Shown: piece by piece, positions 35,807-45,437 of the stretch
Layout of the letters: every line of letters begins with the position of its first letter
Numbering within the stretch: the first letter of the stretch is position 1
NCBI GenBank assembly: GCA_944389195.1
Contig: CALXLM010000017.1
Location: 51,239 to 115,238, forward strand
Direction: 5' to 3'
DNA length: 64,000 nucleotides
Source: an uncultured Opitutales bacterium
Lineage (GTDB): Bacteria; Verrucomicrobiota; Verrucomicrobiia; Opitutales; Intestinicryptomonadaceae
Translations under genes and position numbers: made by a program
Notes under the pieces: model-generated
Told to the model about the DNA's origin: nothing
Database searches by the model: none
What the model saw: the letters and a program-made list of their open reading frames with translations, nothing else

Positions 35807-36680
35807 CAGTTGCTGTATTGCTCCATAAAAACGAATGCGCATTTTTGTTATTTTTAATGCGATTTGTTAAAATGAATAGAATGGTATGGATAATATGCAC
35901 TAACAATTTTCCATTAAAAAATTGTCTCAAAATTTTTCGCAAGGCAGACATTTTTGCGTTTTGCATAAAAATAGGCGGATTAAAGCCCAAAAAACACCTT
36001 GGATTAAAGAAGTTAAAATTTTCAAAGGCCACCATTTTAAAGCCCGCCAAAAGTCAAGGTTGGCGTGCTTTTTGCCCGGGTAGTTAAGGGTTGGCGTGCT
36101 TTGCACCAGAGCTTGGATTTCAGTAAATTCTGAATTTGAAATAGCTTATATATGGTATTTTTTATTTATAGCTAATTAATTATTAAAGTTATGGATGTAT
36201 TTTATCCTTTCGGATAATGTTGGCGCTTGCAACTTTGTCTCCCAAAGCACTAATTTAAGGCGGCTCTTTTGAGGTTCATAATATTGAAAACCCAATTTAG
36301 CCTTAGTTTATCTTGCATTTTTGGATTAGAATGGGGGCGATATGCTGATGCCGATAAAAATAACATTGCGACAAAAAATTATCCGCTCCTACAATTAATT
36401 TGAAAAGGCGATATCGCGAAGCATGTTTCGCGTCCCCTTGAAGCAGAAGAAGCAGGCAAAGCTTTTGCCGGACGTCAGATTGCTTGGAAAAGCTATCGTT
36501 TAAAAAAATTATGCGCAAAGAAACGGCGGAAGACAATCGTCGGGGCAGATGCCTGCCGCGCTAAAGCGTTTTATAAATAATTGGAATTGCTTGCCGCAGC
36601 TAAACTTTAAGAAGCAATTCCGCTAAGAATCGGTACGTTTTCTTTATTGTTCTCCTTCAATTTCTATTGAAAAATAATGC
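35807..36680. other. AT-rich intergenic stretch
   Basis: About 870 bases. Short frames on both strands lack starts and composition typical of genes. A 14-bp direct repeat (GGTTGGCGTGCTTT) is present near 36058 and 36089. One possible gene remnant is listed separately. Confidence 0.4.
36284..36580 (+). pseudogene. Possible remnant of a coding sequence
   Basis: A plus-strand frame ending in TAA at 36578-36580 reads plausibly as protein (GRYADADKNNIATKNYPLLQ, then after an in-frame TGA near 36401, KHVSRPLEAEEAGKAF). It has no start and one internal stop. A dehydrogenase-like C-terminus is one thought, but I cannot support a family. It could be chance. Confidence 0.22.
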
Positions 36681-38459
36681 TTAATTCGCTTTTTTGGTAC
36701 ATTCATAAATCTTATAAGAAAACGGTGGTATCTTATCGCCGCGGTATGCGGCTTCCTTGTTAGAATGGTTGCAGACGATTTCTGTTCCGTCGGAAAGTTT
36801 TGTGCGGGTCGCGTTTGGCGCGATTTCCGTGTGCTCTTCGATGAATTCAAGTTGAAACCTTGATACCTTTTTAAACTCGTTGTATATATCTTTAATTTTT
36901 TTACCATACGCGTCGGCGGCTTTAATTTGTTCTTCGGGCGACATGTTATGCAGTCTTGGGGCAAATTCGCATCGTGGTCGGCCTATGTATTCAAAAAATT
37001 TAAGCGTTGTTTTCTTGTCTCTAGAACTTGGATACTGGCATTTATTCCATGGCGTATTGAGTACTATGCCGTTATAAACGATATTCCAAAAAGGCACGCG
37101 GTTATCCACTAATCCCGAGTTTGCACATATCATAGGTTCTGCGTAAACCCAAATACAACCGTCAACCACGTCAAAAGCATAGTCGATGCCGCCTTCCGAG
37201 TATATTCCCCCATGTTTTTCTTCGCTTTGGCGGCGATTTTTTTCGCGTATTCTACCCCTTCAGAAGGATTCATCGGGTGTTCTTTTGAAAAGCATTGGTA
37301 TGGATAAATCGATTTAATAACGTCGATATAATGTAGGCCTCTAAAACCCAAATTGGCAACTTTTTTAAAATCTTTTTTTGTGAATTTTTTGTATCATTGC
37401 TTTAAGCAGACATCATACATTCTGCCGCCGCTATAGACTGTATGCGACCTAAATTTACCATCTTTTGTGATGGCAGGAAGATCATCGCTCCAGCAATCCG
37501 CTATTGAGTAGGCGTCTGTGCTGCAAGTATGGCAGGTCATTTGATAGCCCATAGCTTACCCCTTTTTTATAAGCTCCCTCAGGGCTTTTTCGCCACCAGT
37601 GCTTTCTTCAAGCGGGAAAAGTTGCGGATAGCGACCATCGTGACCCTTTTGATTCCAGCCTATAATGCAGATTTCTGCCTTCTCAACGCCATTCGATTTC
37701 AATGCGTCGAGCAGCATTCCCACCTCGTCAAAAGTGAGATATAATTTCATCTTTGGTTCAGTTTCCGGAGTTTGTTCTTCTACCGGCGTTTTGTGGGCTT
37801 CACGCCGATCATAATGCGAATTTCTGGGGCGCCAATACAGTAAGCCAATTCTGGGCGAGTTTTAATTTTCTCTTTGAGTGTTTTTAATCCGCCATGTTCA
37901 AGTTGTATTTTTCTATAGTATTTTGCGATTTCGGGATAATCGGCCGAGTCGGGAAATTTTACAAATTTTATAACGATATCTTCGTAGAGCGGATTTTTAT
38001 CAAGATTGAATTGAATAGAGTTAACGTACTTGTCTTTGTCCTTATTGTAATCCACGCAGTATTCGAAAGCGAAGCGCATGCCTTTTACGAGCGCCAAATA
38101 TGTGCCGCGAGGAGTTTTGGTCATGTGAATCGGCATAATATTTTTCCACTATCTGAGCGATAGCTGCTTTTCGCGCGGTAAGAATTTTGTCATTCCGCAT
38201 AGGAGGATAAAAAGTAACCTTTATCTCCTGCATTTGCCTGTGCGAAATCGGGAAATATAGATATGGATTTTGCGTCGTCCCCAAAACAGTCCTTGGGTAT
38301 TATTAATTCAAAGGAATTATTTTTATCGAGTTTAAAATCGTAATTGATAGTTTTTGATGTCCCGTCATTGTAGTCAACTTTAACACTTATGCGTTCTTGG
38401 GCAGGCAATGTGGCATGTATCATTGCGGCCAAAAATGTTAAGAATCTCATGATATGCAT
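36681..38459 (-). pseudogene. Broken secreted hydrolase gene (DUF5696-like)
   Basis: Six consecutive frame pieces on the minus strand join into one protein of about 590 residues: signal peptide MRFLTFLAAMIHATLPAQ, then KTPRGTYLALVKGM, ELAYCIGAPEIRIMIGVKP, MKLYLTFDEVGMLLDALKSN, GLHYIDVIKSIYPYQCFSKE and a C-terminal part that includes VVDGCIWVYAEP. The pieces are separated by a frameshift/stop near 38190, frame changes near 38136, 37780 and 37205, an in-frame TAA at 37556-37558 and an in-frame TGA at 37394-37396. The order matches my memory of DUF5696-type putative glycosidases. It cannot make a functional protein. It lies in the AT-rich block beside ssrA. Confidence 0.8.
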
Positions 38460-39235
38460 GGCAACAACCTTTTAAAAATGGCTGCTGAAGTCAATATAAA
38501 TCGGGGAGTGTCGCCTATGCCAATTCTTTGATGGTTAATAGATTAAAGCTCTGAGATAATCCGATTGCGGTTGCCGAATTTATTGTTTGAACGGGTGGTG
38601 ACGGCTTTTTTACAAATTTAAAATTCAATTTGATACGCATAAATATCAGATAATTTACCAAATTTTACCGCCGCCGTGCCAATGCATGAAATCAAAGCAG
38701 ATTTAAGCTCACTTTGGCATGCGGACGTTTTTATCGTTAACCCGTTTTTTAGTTTTTATGCTTCAAAACACTGGATAACTCCGGTTTTAGAAGGCAACCG
38801 TAATCCTCAGGTCAACTCGGCGATTGACAGCCGGGCATCGCTTGCGGATTTCCGTCAACTTCGGCATTTAAGCCTGCATTTTGCAAATAGCCGCGGGCAT
38901 TTCCGTTATATAAAGCGCATTTCAAATGCCGTTTTTTTAATTAAACCCTTCCGCCAAAGGTGATCCTGACGCAAACGCCCGATTTTAGGCCTTCCGAAAG
39001 GCGGCGCGAGGCTTGGCCGGCAATCGCGCGCCGGCTCGGGCGGCCAGACGGAGAGGGGGAGAAGGTTGATACCAAGCTGTGCAGGATTCTGCGGCGGTGA
39101 AAACGCATATTGCGGTACCTTCGCAATGTGCGGAGGAGCTTCAATGGAATTGCCCGGGATTGAATCCGAACGCGGACTTGGCGCGGCGCACACTTTGCCC
39201 GCGCACGGCATCGGCGAATGTATCAATCCTGAAAT
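38460..39235. other. Intergenic region at the end of the AT-rich block
   Basis: About 780 bases. The first half is AT-rich like the pseudogene beside it; from about 38950 the sequence is GC-rich again, marking the edge of the block. Open frames of 95-106 codons exist but have no family resemblance and lie in the transition zone. No gene is called. Confidence 0.45.
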
Positions 39236-39832
39236 TTACTTTACAATCAGGCACACCTGGCAGCCGGGGCCGTGCACGCCCTCAACGAGAACGCCTTCAA
39301 CGTCTGTTGTTTTTGATGGCGCGGCGACATAAATCGAATACGCGTTGTCCACGGTTTTTTCAAGCGCGTCGGCGATAGTTTGGACGATGTCTTCCTCCTT
39401 AAGCACGGCGATATGTATCCACGGGGCGATAGTTGAAAGCCTGTCGGACGTGTCTTTGTCCTTTAGGACTATCGCGCCGCTTTCGGCTATGGCCATGGAG
39501 GCCGCGCTTATTCCGAAATCATAGGCGTCGGGGTTGCCCCTGTCGAAATCCCTGTCCAGTTTAAAGAACTTTTCCAAGCCGAAGGTGTTTTCCAGCTTGG
39601 CGTCGGCAACGCCGCGGCTGCAACCCTTATCTTTTAGGAATTGCACGAGGGCATCGGCGCTTTCTATGACGTCGCCGTGGTTGGAGATAAAATTTCTCAC
39701 GAAGGCGTCTTTCGGGGAGCCCGATATGGCGGGAGTGGATACCGTGTCGATTTTTGAATATTCCGGAAGATCCGTTTCGGGACGCGATTTTTCCGCCTGC
39801 CTAATTCTGTTTATGAAACTTGCCTTATCCAT
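39236..39832 (-). CDS. lutC: Lactate utilisation protein C (LUD domain)
   Basis: A 198-residue LUD-domain protein, third subunit of the LutABC L-lactate dehydrogenase complex. Typical segments are YDFGISAASMAIAESGAIVL and LSTIAPWIHIAVLKEEDIV. It overlaps lutB by 8 bp and ends the operon. Confidence 0.88.
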   Translation of the reverse strand: MDKASFINRIRQAEKSRPETDLPEYSKIDTVSTPAISGSPKDAFVRNFISNHGDVIESADALVQFLKDKGCSRGVADAKLENTFGLEKFFKLDRDFDRGNPDAYDFGISAASMAIAESGAIVLKDKDTSDRLSTIAPWIHIAVLKEEDIVQTIADALEKTVDNAYSIYVAAPSKTTDVEGVLVEGVHGPGCQVCLIVK

Positions 39833-41198
39833 TTTTAGAGAACCATTTTCTGAAATTGCCGCCTTTAAATTTCGGTAGTGTGCGCGTCCTCAGCCATCTG
39901 CCCAGCGGGCCGAATTTTATTGCGCCCAGGGGGAGAAGATTGGCCAGCTTGTTCATCGGAATTATGGCGCGCCACAACTTCGGGGAAGATGCTATAACCG
40001 ACCATGCCTTGAAATTTATGTCGTTGGCGACCTTCGCGTTTTCCGATTTTACTTTGTCGCGCATTTTCAGTATCAGGTCAGGCAGCGGAATTTTTGCAGG
40101 GCATACGTCTGCGCAGGCGCCGCACAAAGTGCACGCCTTCGGCAGGTCGGCGTATTCGGATATGTCCTTTGCCAGAAGCGGCGAAAGCACAATGCCGAGA
40201 GGCCCTGGATATACCGCGCGGTACGCGTGCCCGCCGACAAGCCTAAACACGGGGCAGCGGTTCATGCAGGCGCCGCACCGCATGCATTTTAGAATGTCGG
40301 CGAACTCGCTTCCGAGTATTTTGCTTCTGCCGTTGTCTAAAAATATCACGTACATTTCGGAGGGGCTGTTCTTCGATTTTCCCGGGCCGGCGACAAAATC
40401 GGTATAAACCGTGCTGTGCTGTCCGGTGGCGCTTCTTGCAAGCAAATTGAGAAACACCGCAAGCTCTTTTGCGGACGGTATTACCTTTTCGAATCCAGCT
40501 ATTGCTATGTGGGTTTTAGCGCCCGCCATGGAGAATCTCGAATTTCCCTCGTTTGTGGCAAGAACTATCGCGCCTTCCTTTGCGAGGACATAGTTGGCCC
40601 CGCTTATCACAACGTCGGCGGCGAAATATTTTTTCCTGAGGTATTTTCGCGCGTTGAGTGTGATGTGGTTCGGGTTGTCGTCGTAATCGGCGATCTTATG
40701 TTTTTCAAACGACCTTGCTATATCGTCGCGCCTGCGGTGTATTGCCGGTTTTACTATGTGTGACGGTCTCTCTCCATCGATTTGAATTATCAGTTCCCCA
40801 AGATCGGTTTCGACCGCCTCGATTCCGTTTTTTTCAAGAAAAGCGTTCAGCTCGATTTCCTCGGTCGTCATAGATTTCACCTTAACGACATTCTTTGCGT
40901 TTTTTTCCTTGAGTATTTCGAGTATCAAATTTCGCGCCTCTTCTGCGTCTTCGGCGAAAAGCACCTTTATTCCGTTCGCCTCCAGTGAGGCCACCGCTTT
41001 TTCCAGATTTTTTGACGGCCTTATCGATTTGATTTTGTTGGCAAGCTCACGAAGACGCTCTGCCTTTCCGCTTTCCGGGTAGGCTTCGCCGAGTATTTTT
41101 TCGCGCGCGACGGTGCTTCCCACGCTCGCAAGCGTGACGGCGTTTTTGACCACGGGGTCAAGCGTTTCGCAGAATTTGTCGATTGGTTGTACGGCCAT
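39825..41198 (-). CDS. lutB: Lactate utilisation iron-sulfur protein B
   Basis: Ferredoxin-like subunit of the LutABC complex, which oxidises L-lactate to pyruvate in the cytoplasm. I start at the ATG at 41198 (457 residues, MAVQPIDKFC), since the open frame upstream is antisense to conserved lutA. After an N-terminal LUD-like domain come two 4Fe-4S motifs, CMRCGACMNRCPVF and CTLCGACADVCPAK, then a C-terminal helical part. The stop of lutA overlaps the start by one base. Confidence 0.92.
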   Translation of the reverse strand: MAVQPIDKFCETLDPVVKNAVTLASVGSTVAREKILGEAYPESGKAERLRELANKIKSIRPSKNLEKAVASLEANGIKVLFAEDAEEARNLILEILKEKNAKNVVKVKSMTTEEIELNAFLEKNGIEAVETDLGELIIQIDGERPSHIVKPAIHRRRDDIARSFEKHKIADYDDNPNHITLNARKYLRKKYFAADVVISGANYVLAKEGAIVLATNEGNSRFSMAGAKTHIAIAGFEKVIPSAKELAVFLNLLARSATGQHSTVYTDFVAGPGKSKNSPSEMYVIFLDNGRSKILGSEFADILKCMRCGACMNRCPVFRLVGGHAYRAVYPGPLGIVLSPLLAKDISEYADLPKACTLCGACADVCPAKIPLPDLILKMRDKVKSENAKVANDINFKAWSVIASSPKLWRAIIPMNKLANLLPLGAIKFGPLGRWLRTRTLPKFKGGNFRKWFSKNG

Positions 41199-41974
41199 TA
41201 TTGAATTCCTCCGTTTTTGATTGCCTGCCAGAAAACCTGGGCTGCATGCATGGCGGGATAGTCTATGCCGTTTTTGTCCGCGATGCCCTTTTGATGGAGC
41301 AGGCACGACGTGTCGGCCGCCACGACAATGTCCGGATTTGCCTCCGACACCGACCTCACTTTTGCCAGGCCGAGTTCGGACGATATTTGCGGAAACACGA
41401 CAGAAAACGTTCCACCGAATCCGCAGCATGAATCTGAATTTTTAAACTCAACAATTTCCGTTCCGTCGATCGAGACAATGAGTTTTTTTAGAGCCGCCGG
41501 GGTATCGGTGCCCCTGCCGTGGCAGGAGTTGTGAATCGCTATTTTTGCGCAGAGATTACCGTCGATTTTTCTTACTCCGAGGACACTTACAAGATAGTCG
41601 CAAAACTCCCATACGCGTTTTGCGAACTCGTCAACTCTTTCGCGCGTGCGTTTGTCGCTGTCGCGAAAGGCGATCTTGGAGGAATGGAAAAGCATTGCGG
41701 CGCACGAGGCGCTCGGGACGACTATCGGATTGCTGTTTCCGGAAAACGCGTCCATGGTGCTCAGCAGCACTTTTCTTGCGCTTGCGAAATCTCCGCTGTT
41801 GAAGGCGGGTTGTCCGCAACACGTTTGGTTCGGGGGAAAATCGACTTTTGCGCCGTATTTTTTCAGCACGTTCACCGCGCATTCGGCTGCGTCGTCGAAG
41901 ATTGAATCGCAAAGGCATGTGGCCATAAAATTGACGCGCCTGCCTTTTATTCTGTCTGGAGGTGGAGTAAACAT
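41198..41974 (-). CDS. lutA: Lactate utilisation protein A (cysteine-rich Fe-S protein)
   Basis: A 258-residue protein with two CCG domains; NQTCCGQPAFNSGDF and SDSCCGFGGTFSVVF are the two CCG motifs, and upstream Cys residues (CLCDSIF and HNSCHGRG) complete the clusters. It is subunit A of LutABC (related to GlpC and heterodisulfide reductase D). It is followed without a gap by lutB and preceded without a gap by a secreted-protein gene. Confidence 0.93.
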   Translation of the reverse strand: MFTPPPDRIKGRRVNFMATCLCDSIFDDAAECAVNVLKKYGAKVDFPPNQTCCGQPAFNSGDFASARKVLLSTMDAFSGNSNPIVVPSASCAAMLFHSSKIAFRDSDKRTRERVDEFAKRVWEFCDYLVSVLGVRKIDGNLCAKIAIHNSCHGRGTDTPAALKKLIVSIDGTEIVEFKNSDSCCGFGGTFSVVFPQISSELGLAKVRSVSEANPDIVVAADTSCLLHQKGIADKNGIDYPAMHAAQVFWQAIKNGGIQ

Positions 41975-43047
41975 TATTCGCTGTGTCCTTTTAGGTATTT
42001 TTTTGAAATTGCGTCCGCATAGTTCTGTTTTGTCGGGAATACGTATTTTGAAAGGAACAAGTCCAAGGGTGATTTGTCGGCGCCGAAACGCGATATTAAA
42101 AGAGAGCCTTCGTGCGTTTCGCGCAGATATGCGGCGTCGTTGTACGGTTCGGCCCCGCTTTTATTCCGAGTGAATAGAATCAATTTTTGCGCGCCGGCGT
42201 CCATCACTTTGCGGTATGTTTTGCCCCAAGAAAAGTATTCGCCGAGAATTTTTTTGCGTTCGCTTTCGGGCATGCCCCCGAATTGAGAGTTGAACCTGTT
42301 TTTGCTTTCCTCCGTCATGTAGGAGGCGTATTCGTCGAGCTTCCACGAGTAGAATATGTTTTGTGCCTTTCTGTAAAAAACCGCTTCAGGAAGCTTTTCC
42401 ACCGCATCTACCCCGTCCGCCGATAAGAGAGCTCCGTTTTTAAAGCATAAAATCGGAAGCGATTTCCCGGCAAGATTGCGGCAGGTATCTGCGTCTTTCT
42501 GGGTGAGAGCTGGAAACCCGTCCGCGCTTTTCGGTGAATGGAAGTCGGAGGTGGCCGCAAGCGGAAGCAGGGGGTCGGAAAAGGACGGATTCCAAAGAAT
42601 CTTTCCGCCGGATTTTTCAAACACCATGATGTTCATGCCGCTGCGCAGTCTGGAACCTTTCGGCATGTCGAATATCAGCAAAAAGAAATCTCCCGCCCGC
42701 GCGACCAGCGATTTTTCCACCGCATCTTCCGTCAACTTCGACGCATTGAGATATTTAACGGCTCTGGACGCGTTTTTGCCGCCGGCCAACTTTTCGGAAA
42801 CGGATTCTTCCGGGGAGTTTAGAAGTGCCTTCGCCGCGCACTTCACATCGCTGTCGGATTCCGCCTTCGCAAGCATTATCCAAGCCTGGCAATATTGCCT
42901 TCCGCGCGCGGAGTCCGATTTGCCCTCCGGCACGTCTTCAAGCGCGAGCCCCATATATGCGGGCGTTGCCTGGCCCGCGAAGATTGCGGCCGCATGTGCG
43001 GTAAAAAAGAGGCATGCCGCCGTTATTGTTGAGAAATTCTTTTTCAT
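41974..43047 (-). CDS. Secreted protein of unknown function upstream of lutA
   Basis: A 357-residue protein with a signal peptide (MKKNFSTITAACLFFTAHAAAIFAG). The mature part is mixed helix and strand, with an Ala/Lys-rich N-terminal third and a Tyr/Asp-rich C-terminal third. I do not recognise a family. It ends on the first base of lutA, so it is probably in the same transcript, but nothing in the sequence shows a link to lactate. Confidence 0.75.
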   Translation of the reverse strand: MKKNFSTITAACLFFTAHAAAIFAGQATPAYMGLALEDVPEGKSDSARGRQYCQAWIMLAKAESDSDVKCAAKALLNSPEESVSEKLAGGKNASRAVKYLNASKLTEDAVEKSLVARAGDFFLLIFDMPKGSRLRSGMNIMVFEKSGGKILWNPSFSDPLLPLAATSDFHSPKSADGFPALTQKDADTCRNLAGKSLPILCFKNGALLSADGVDAVEKLPEAVFYRKAQNIFYSWKLDEYASYMTEESKNRFNSQFGGMPESERKKILGEYFSWGKTYRKVMDAGAQKLILFTRNKSGAEPYNDAAYLRETHEGSLLISRFGADKSPLDLFLSKYVFPTKQNYADAISKKYLKGHSE

Positions 43048-43057
43048 CTGCCTTTAT

Positions 43058-43492
43058 TTAGTGGTGGTATCCGGTTTTTGCCGATATCGATTTTGCCCTG
43101 TATATTTGCTCGAGAAGTATGGCCCTCGCGAATTCGTGCGTGAACGTCATCTCGGACATCGACATAAGTATGTCGGCGCGCGTTTTTACCGCTTCGGAAA
43201 GTCCGAATGCGCTTCCGACAACAAACGCGCTTCCTCCGTACATTTCGTCGTCTTCGATTTTTTTTGAGAATTCCTCCGAAGTAAAGGATTTTCCCTCTTG
43301 GCTCATAACGTACACCCTGCCTCGAAAATTTTTTAAGGCCTCCAAAATCCTTTCACCCTCCCGGGGAATTGTCGAGTCTTTTAATTCCACGATTTCTATT
43401 CCCCCGTACCGCTTCAGGCGCGCGGAAAAATCGGCGCATATTTCTGCGAGCGCCGCATTCTTTATTTTGCCGACTGCCACGAGCTTAAGCAT
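43058..43492 (-). CDS. rlmH: 23S rRNA (pseudouridine(1915)-N3)-methyltransferase
   Basis: A 144-residue SPOUT methyltransferase. The motifs FVVGSAFGLSEAV and MTFTHEFARAILLEQIYRA are diagnostic, and the C-terminus ends YHH, close to the family's YHK/YHR. It sits 6 bp after the SulP gene and 10 bp before the secreted protein gene. Confidence 0.96.
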   Translation of the reverse strand: MLKLVAVGKIKNAALAEICADFSARLKRYGGIEIVELKDSTIPREGERILEALKNFRGRVYVMSQEGKSFTSEEFSKKIEDDEMYGGSAFVVGSAFGLSEAVKTRADILMSMSEMTFTHEFARAILLEQIYRAKSISAKTGYHH

Positions 43493-43498
43493 GGCCGT

Positions 43499-45337
43499 TC
43501 ATTTCGCTTTTTTGGGCTGGGTACCGTAGATCGAAACACCCCCTTTTGAAAGGTACTTTTGGGCCGACCTTATGGCGCGCGCGGCGGAAAGAGTCGGATT
43601 TTCGTCGTCGTTTTCGAAGACGAAACCTTCGCCCAACTGCTCGTAGAGCCCGGACTTCTTTAAAACGCGCATGATTGGCGCTCGGACTTCGCACAGCATC
43701 AGTACGCGCCCGGAATCCCTAAGGCGGCGGTTGAGTTCCTCGAGGTCGAGAACGCTTGTCGCGTCGAAGTTTATGGCGTTCCGCAGCTTCAGTATGAGAA
43801 CTTTCAGGTGCGGCTCGGCGGCTATCCTTCTGATTTGGTTTTGTATAGCGTCGGAGGCCCCGAAAAACATGTTTCCCTCGACGTGCATTATCGAGACTTC
43901 CGCATCCGACCGGGCTTTTTTTTCGTCGATTTTTTCAAGTTCGCCGTCGTCGCTTATTGAATATTCCACAACTTCCGGCTCGCTCGCCTTTCTGAGGAAG
44001 AATAAGATGGACACCGCAACCCCCGTAAATATGGCGTCGTCGAGGGTCGCGAATACTCCGACCAGAAAGGTGCACATAAACACTATGGCGTCCGACCACG
44101 TGCTTTTGAGCGCAATTTTAATTACGGACGGCTTTATCAGCGTGACGCTAGTGTACACAACAATCAGGGCGAGCGTTGCCTTGGGCACATATTCTATTGC
44201 TGTTCCGAAAATCAGCACTGCAATGACCGTAAATATTGCGGTAAAGAGGTTGAAGAGCGTCGTTTTTGCGTTGCTGTTGACGGCGAGAGTGGAGCGGGTG
44301 AGAGATCCGGACGCAAGTGTGCTCGACGTCAGGGCGCACGCGGCGTTCGCTGCTCCGAGGGCGAATATTTCCTGGTTTGTGTCGAGCCTGTCGGCGCGCT
44401 GCGATGCCAGGCTTTTGCCTATGGAAAAGGCCTCGATTGTAGCCAGCAGCGCAATCGCCAGGGCGAAGGAAGCGGATTCCTTCAAGCCTATCGCCTGAAA
44501 ATCGGGGGCCGAGAAGTCCCACGAACCGACCTTTACGGCGGTAAGCCTGTCTATTTCCACTCCAAAATACTCCACAAGCACATAGCATACGACAGCCACC
44601 AATATCAGCGTTATTCCTTCGGCCGGCAGCCTTTTGGCGAATTTTTTCAGGGGCAGAAATATGGCGAGGGTCGTTGCCGCTATCAGGACCGACTCAACCT
44701 GCGTGTCGCCTAAAGAGAGAAGAGTTGCGCGTATGGTGTCAACAAGGGTTATTGGGTCGTAGCCTTCGGGATAAGAAAAACCGAGCAGGTTGCGCATCTG
44801 GTTGGCTACTATGAGAAGTGCTGAACTTGTAATATGGCCTATTATAACCGTTCTTGATATGTAGGATATGAAAAACGTGAGCTTGAATATGCTCATGGCC
44901 ATCATAAATATGCCAACCATTAGGAGTATATTCGGCAGAGCCTCCACGCGGGCGGCTTCCGTCACGAATCCTCCCGCGGCGAATGAGCTCAACAACATTA
45001 CTGCCGTTGCGTTGCTCGGACCAAACGTTATATATACAGACTTGCAGAATAAAAGCCCGATTATTGAGGCGACAATTCCGCTGAAAATGCCGAACGATAT
45101 CGGCAGACCGGCCACAAGCGCGTAGGCCATATTTACCGGAAACGATAGTACAGCAACGTTAAAGCCGGCGCGGATATCGTCCGAGAGCTTCGACGGCGAA
45201 TAATCCTTCAGCTGGGGAATAATCGGCGTCAGGGATATCGGCTTCCAATTTTCGTACTGTTTGTTGAATGAAAAGTTCAAAAGGTTTAAAACGGTTCTGC
45301 GCGGATATACATAATCCAACGTTCGCGGTCGAGTCAA
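43499..45337 (-). CDS. SulP-family anion transporter with STAS domain
   Basis: A 612-residue inner-membrane protein. The N-terminal part has a dozen or so membrane segments with SulP features (FNVAVLSFPVNMAYALVAGL, SGIVASIIGLLFCKS, ATIEAFSIGKSLAS), and the C-terminal 140 residues form a STAS domain (ILKLRNAINFDATSVLDLEE). Substrates in the family include sulfate, bicarbonate and dicarboxylates; this one cannot be assigned. The start is uncertain: TTG codons at 45337, 45319 and 45280 are possible and no ATG precedes the first membrane segment. Confidence 0.88.
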   Translation of the reverse strand: MTRPRTLDYVYPRRTVLNLLNFSFNKQYENWKPISLTPIIPQLKDYSPSKLSDDIRAGFNVAVLSFPVNMAYALVAGLPISFGIFSGIVASIIGLLFCKSVYITFGPSNATAVMLLSSFAAGGFVTEAARVEALPNILLMVGIFMMAMSIFKLTFFISYISRTVIIGHITSSALLIVANQMRNLLGFSYPEGYDPITLVDTIRATLLSLGDTQVESVLIAATTLAIFLPLKKFAKRLPAEGITLILVAVVCYVLVEYFGVEIDRLTAVKVGSWDFSAPDFQAIGLKESASFALAIALLATIEAFSIGKSLASQRADRLDTNQEIFALGAANAACALTSSTLASGSLTRSTLAVNSNAKTTLFNLFTAIFTVIAVLIFGTAIEYVPKATLALIVVYTSVTLIKPSVIKIALKSTWSDAIVFMCTFLVGVFATLDDAIFTGVAVSILFFLRKASEPEVVEYSISDDGELEKIDEKKARSDAEVSIMHVEGNMFFGASDAIQNQIRRIAAEPHLKVLILKLRNAINFDATSVLDLEELNRRLRDSGRVLMLCEVRAPIMRVLKKSGLYEQLGEGFVFENDDENPTLSAARAIRSAQKYLSKGGVSIYGTQPKKAK

Positions 45338-45437
45338 GTTTTATAGCGCTTGCATGTGCGCCCCGAATTTTAAGAGGGGCAGATTATTGCTTGCGAAAAA
45401 TTTTCCGACGCTTAAGAATGCCGCCGTATTTTTTCAT

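Noticed and set aside
35818..36087. An 89-codon plus-strand frame after the secreted lipocalin-like protein
   Set aside because: Lys/Phe-rich composition typical of random AT-rich DNA, and an equally open minus-strand frame overlaps it; no support.
38676..38963. A 95-codon plus-strand frame in the AT-rich to GC-rich transition
   Set aside because: Lies between the pseudogene and lutC, lacks a ribosome binding site and family similarity.
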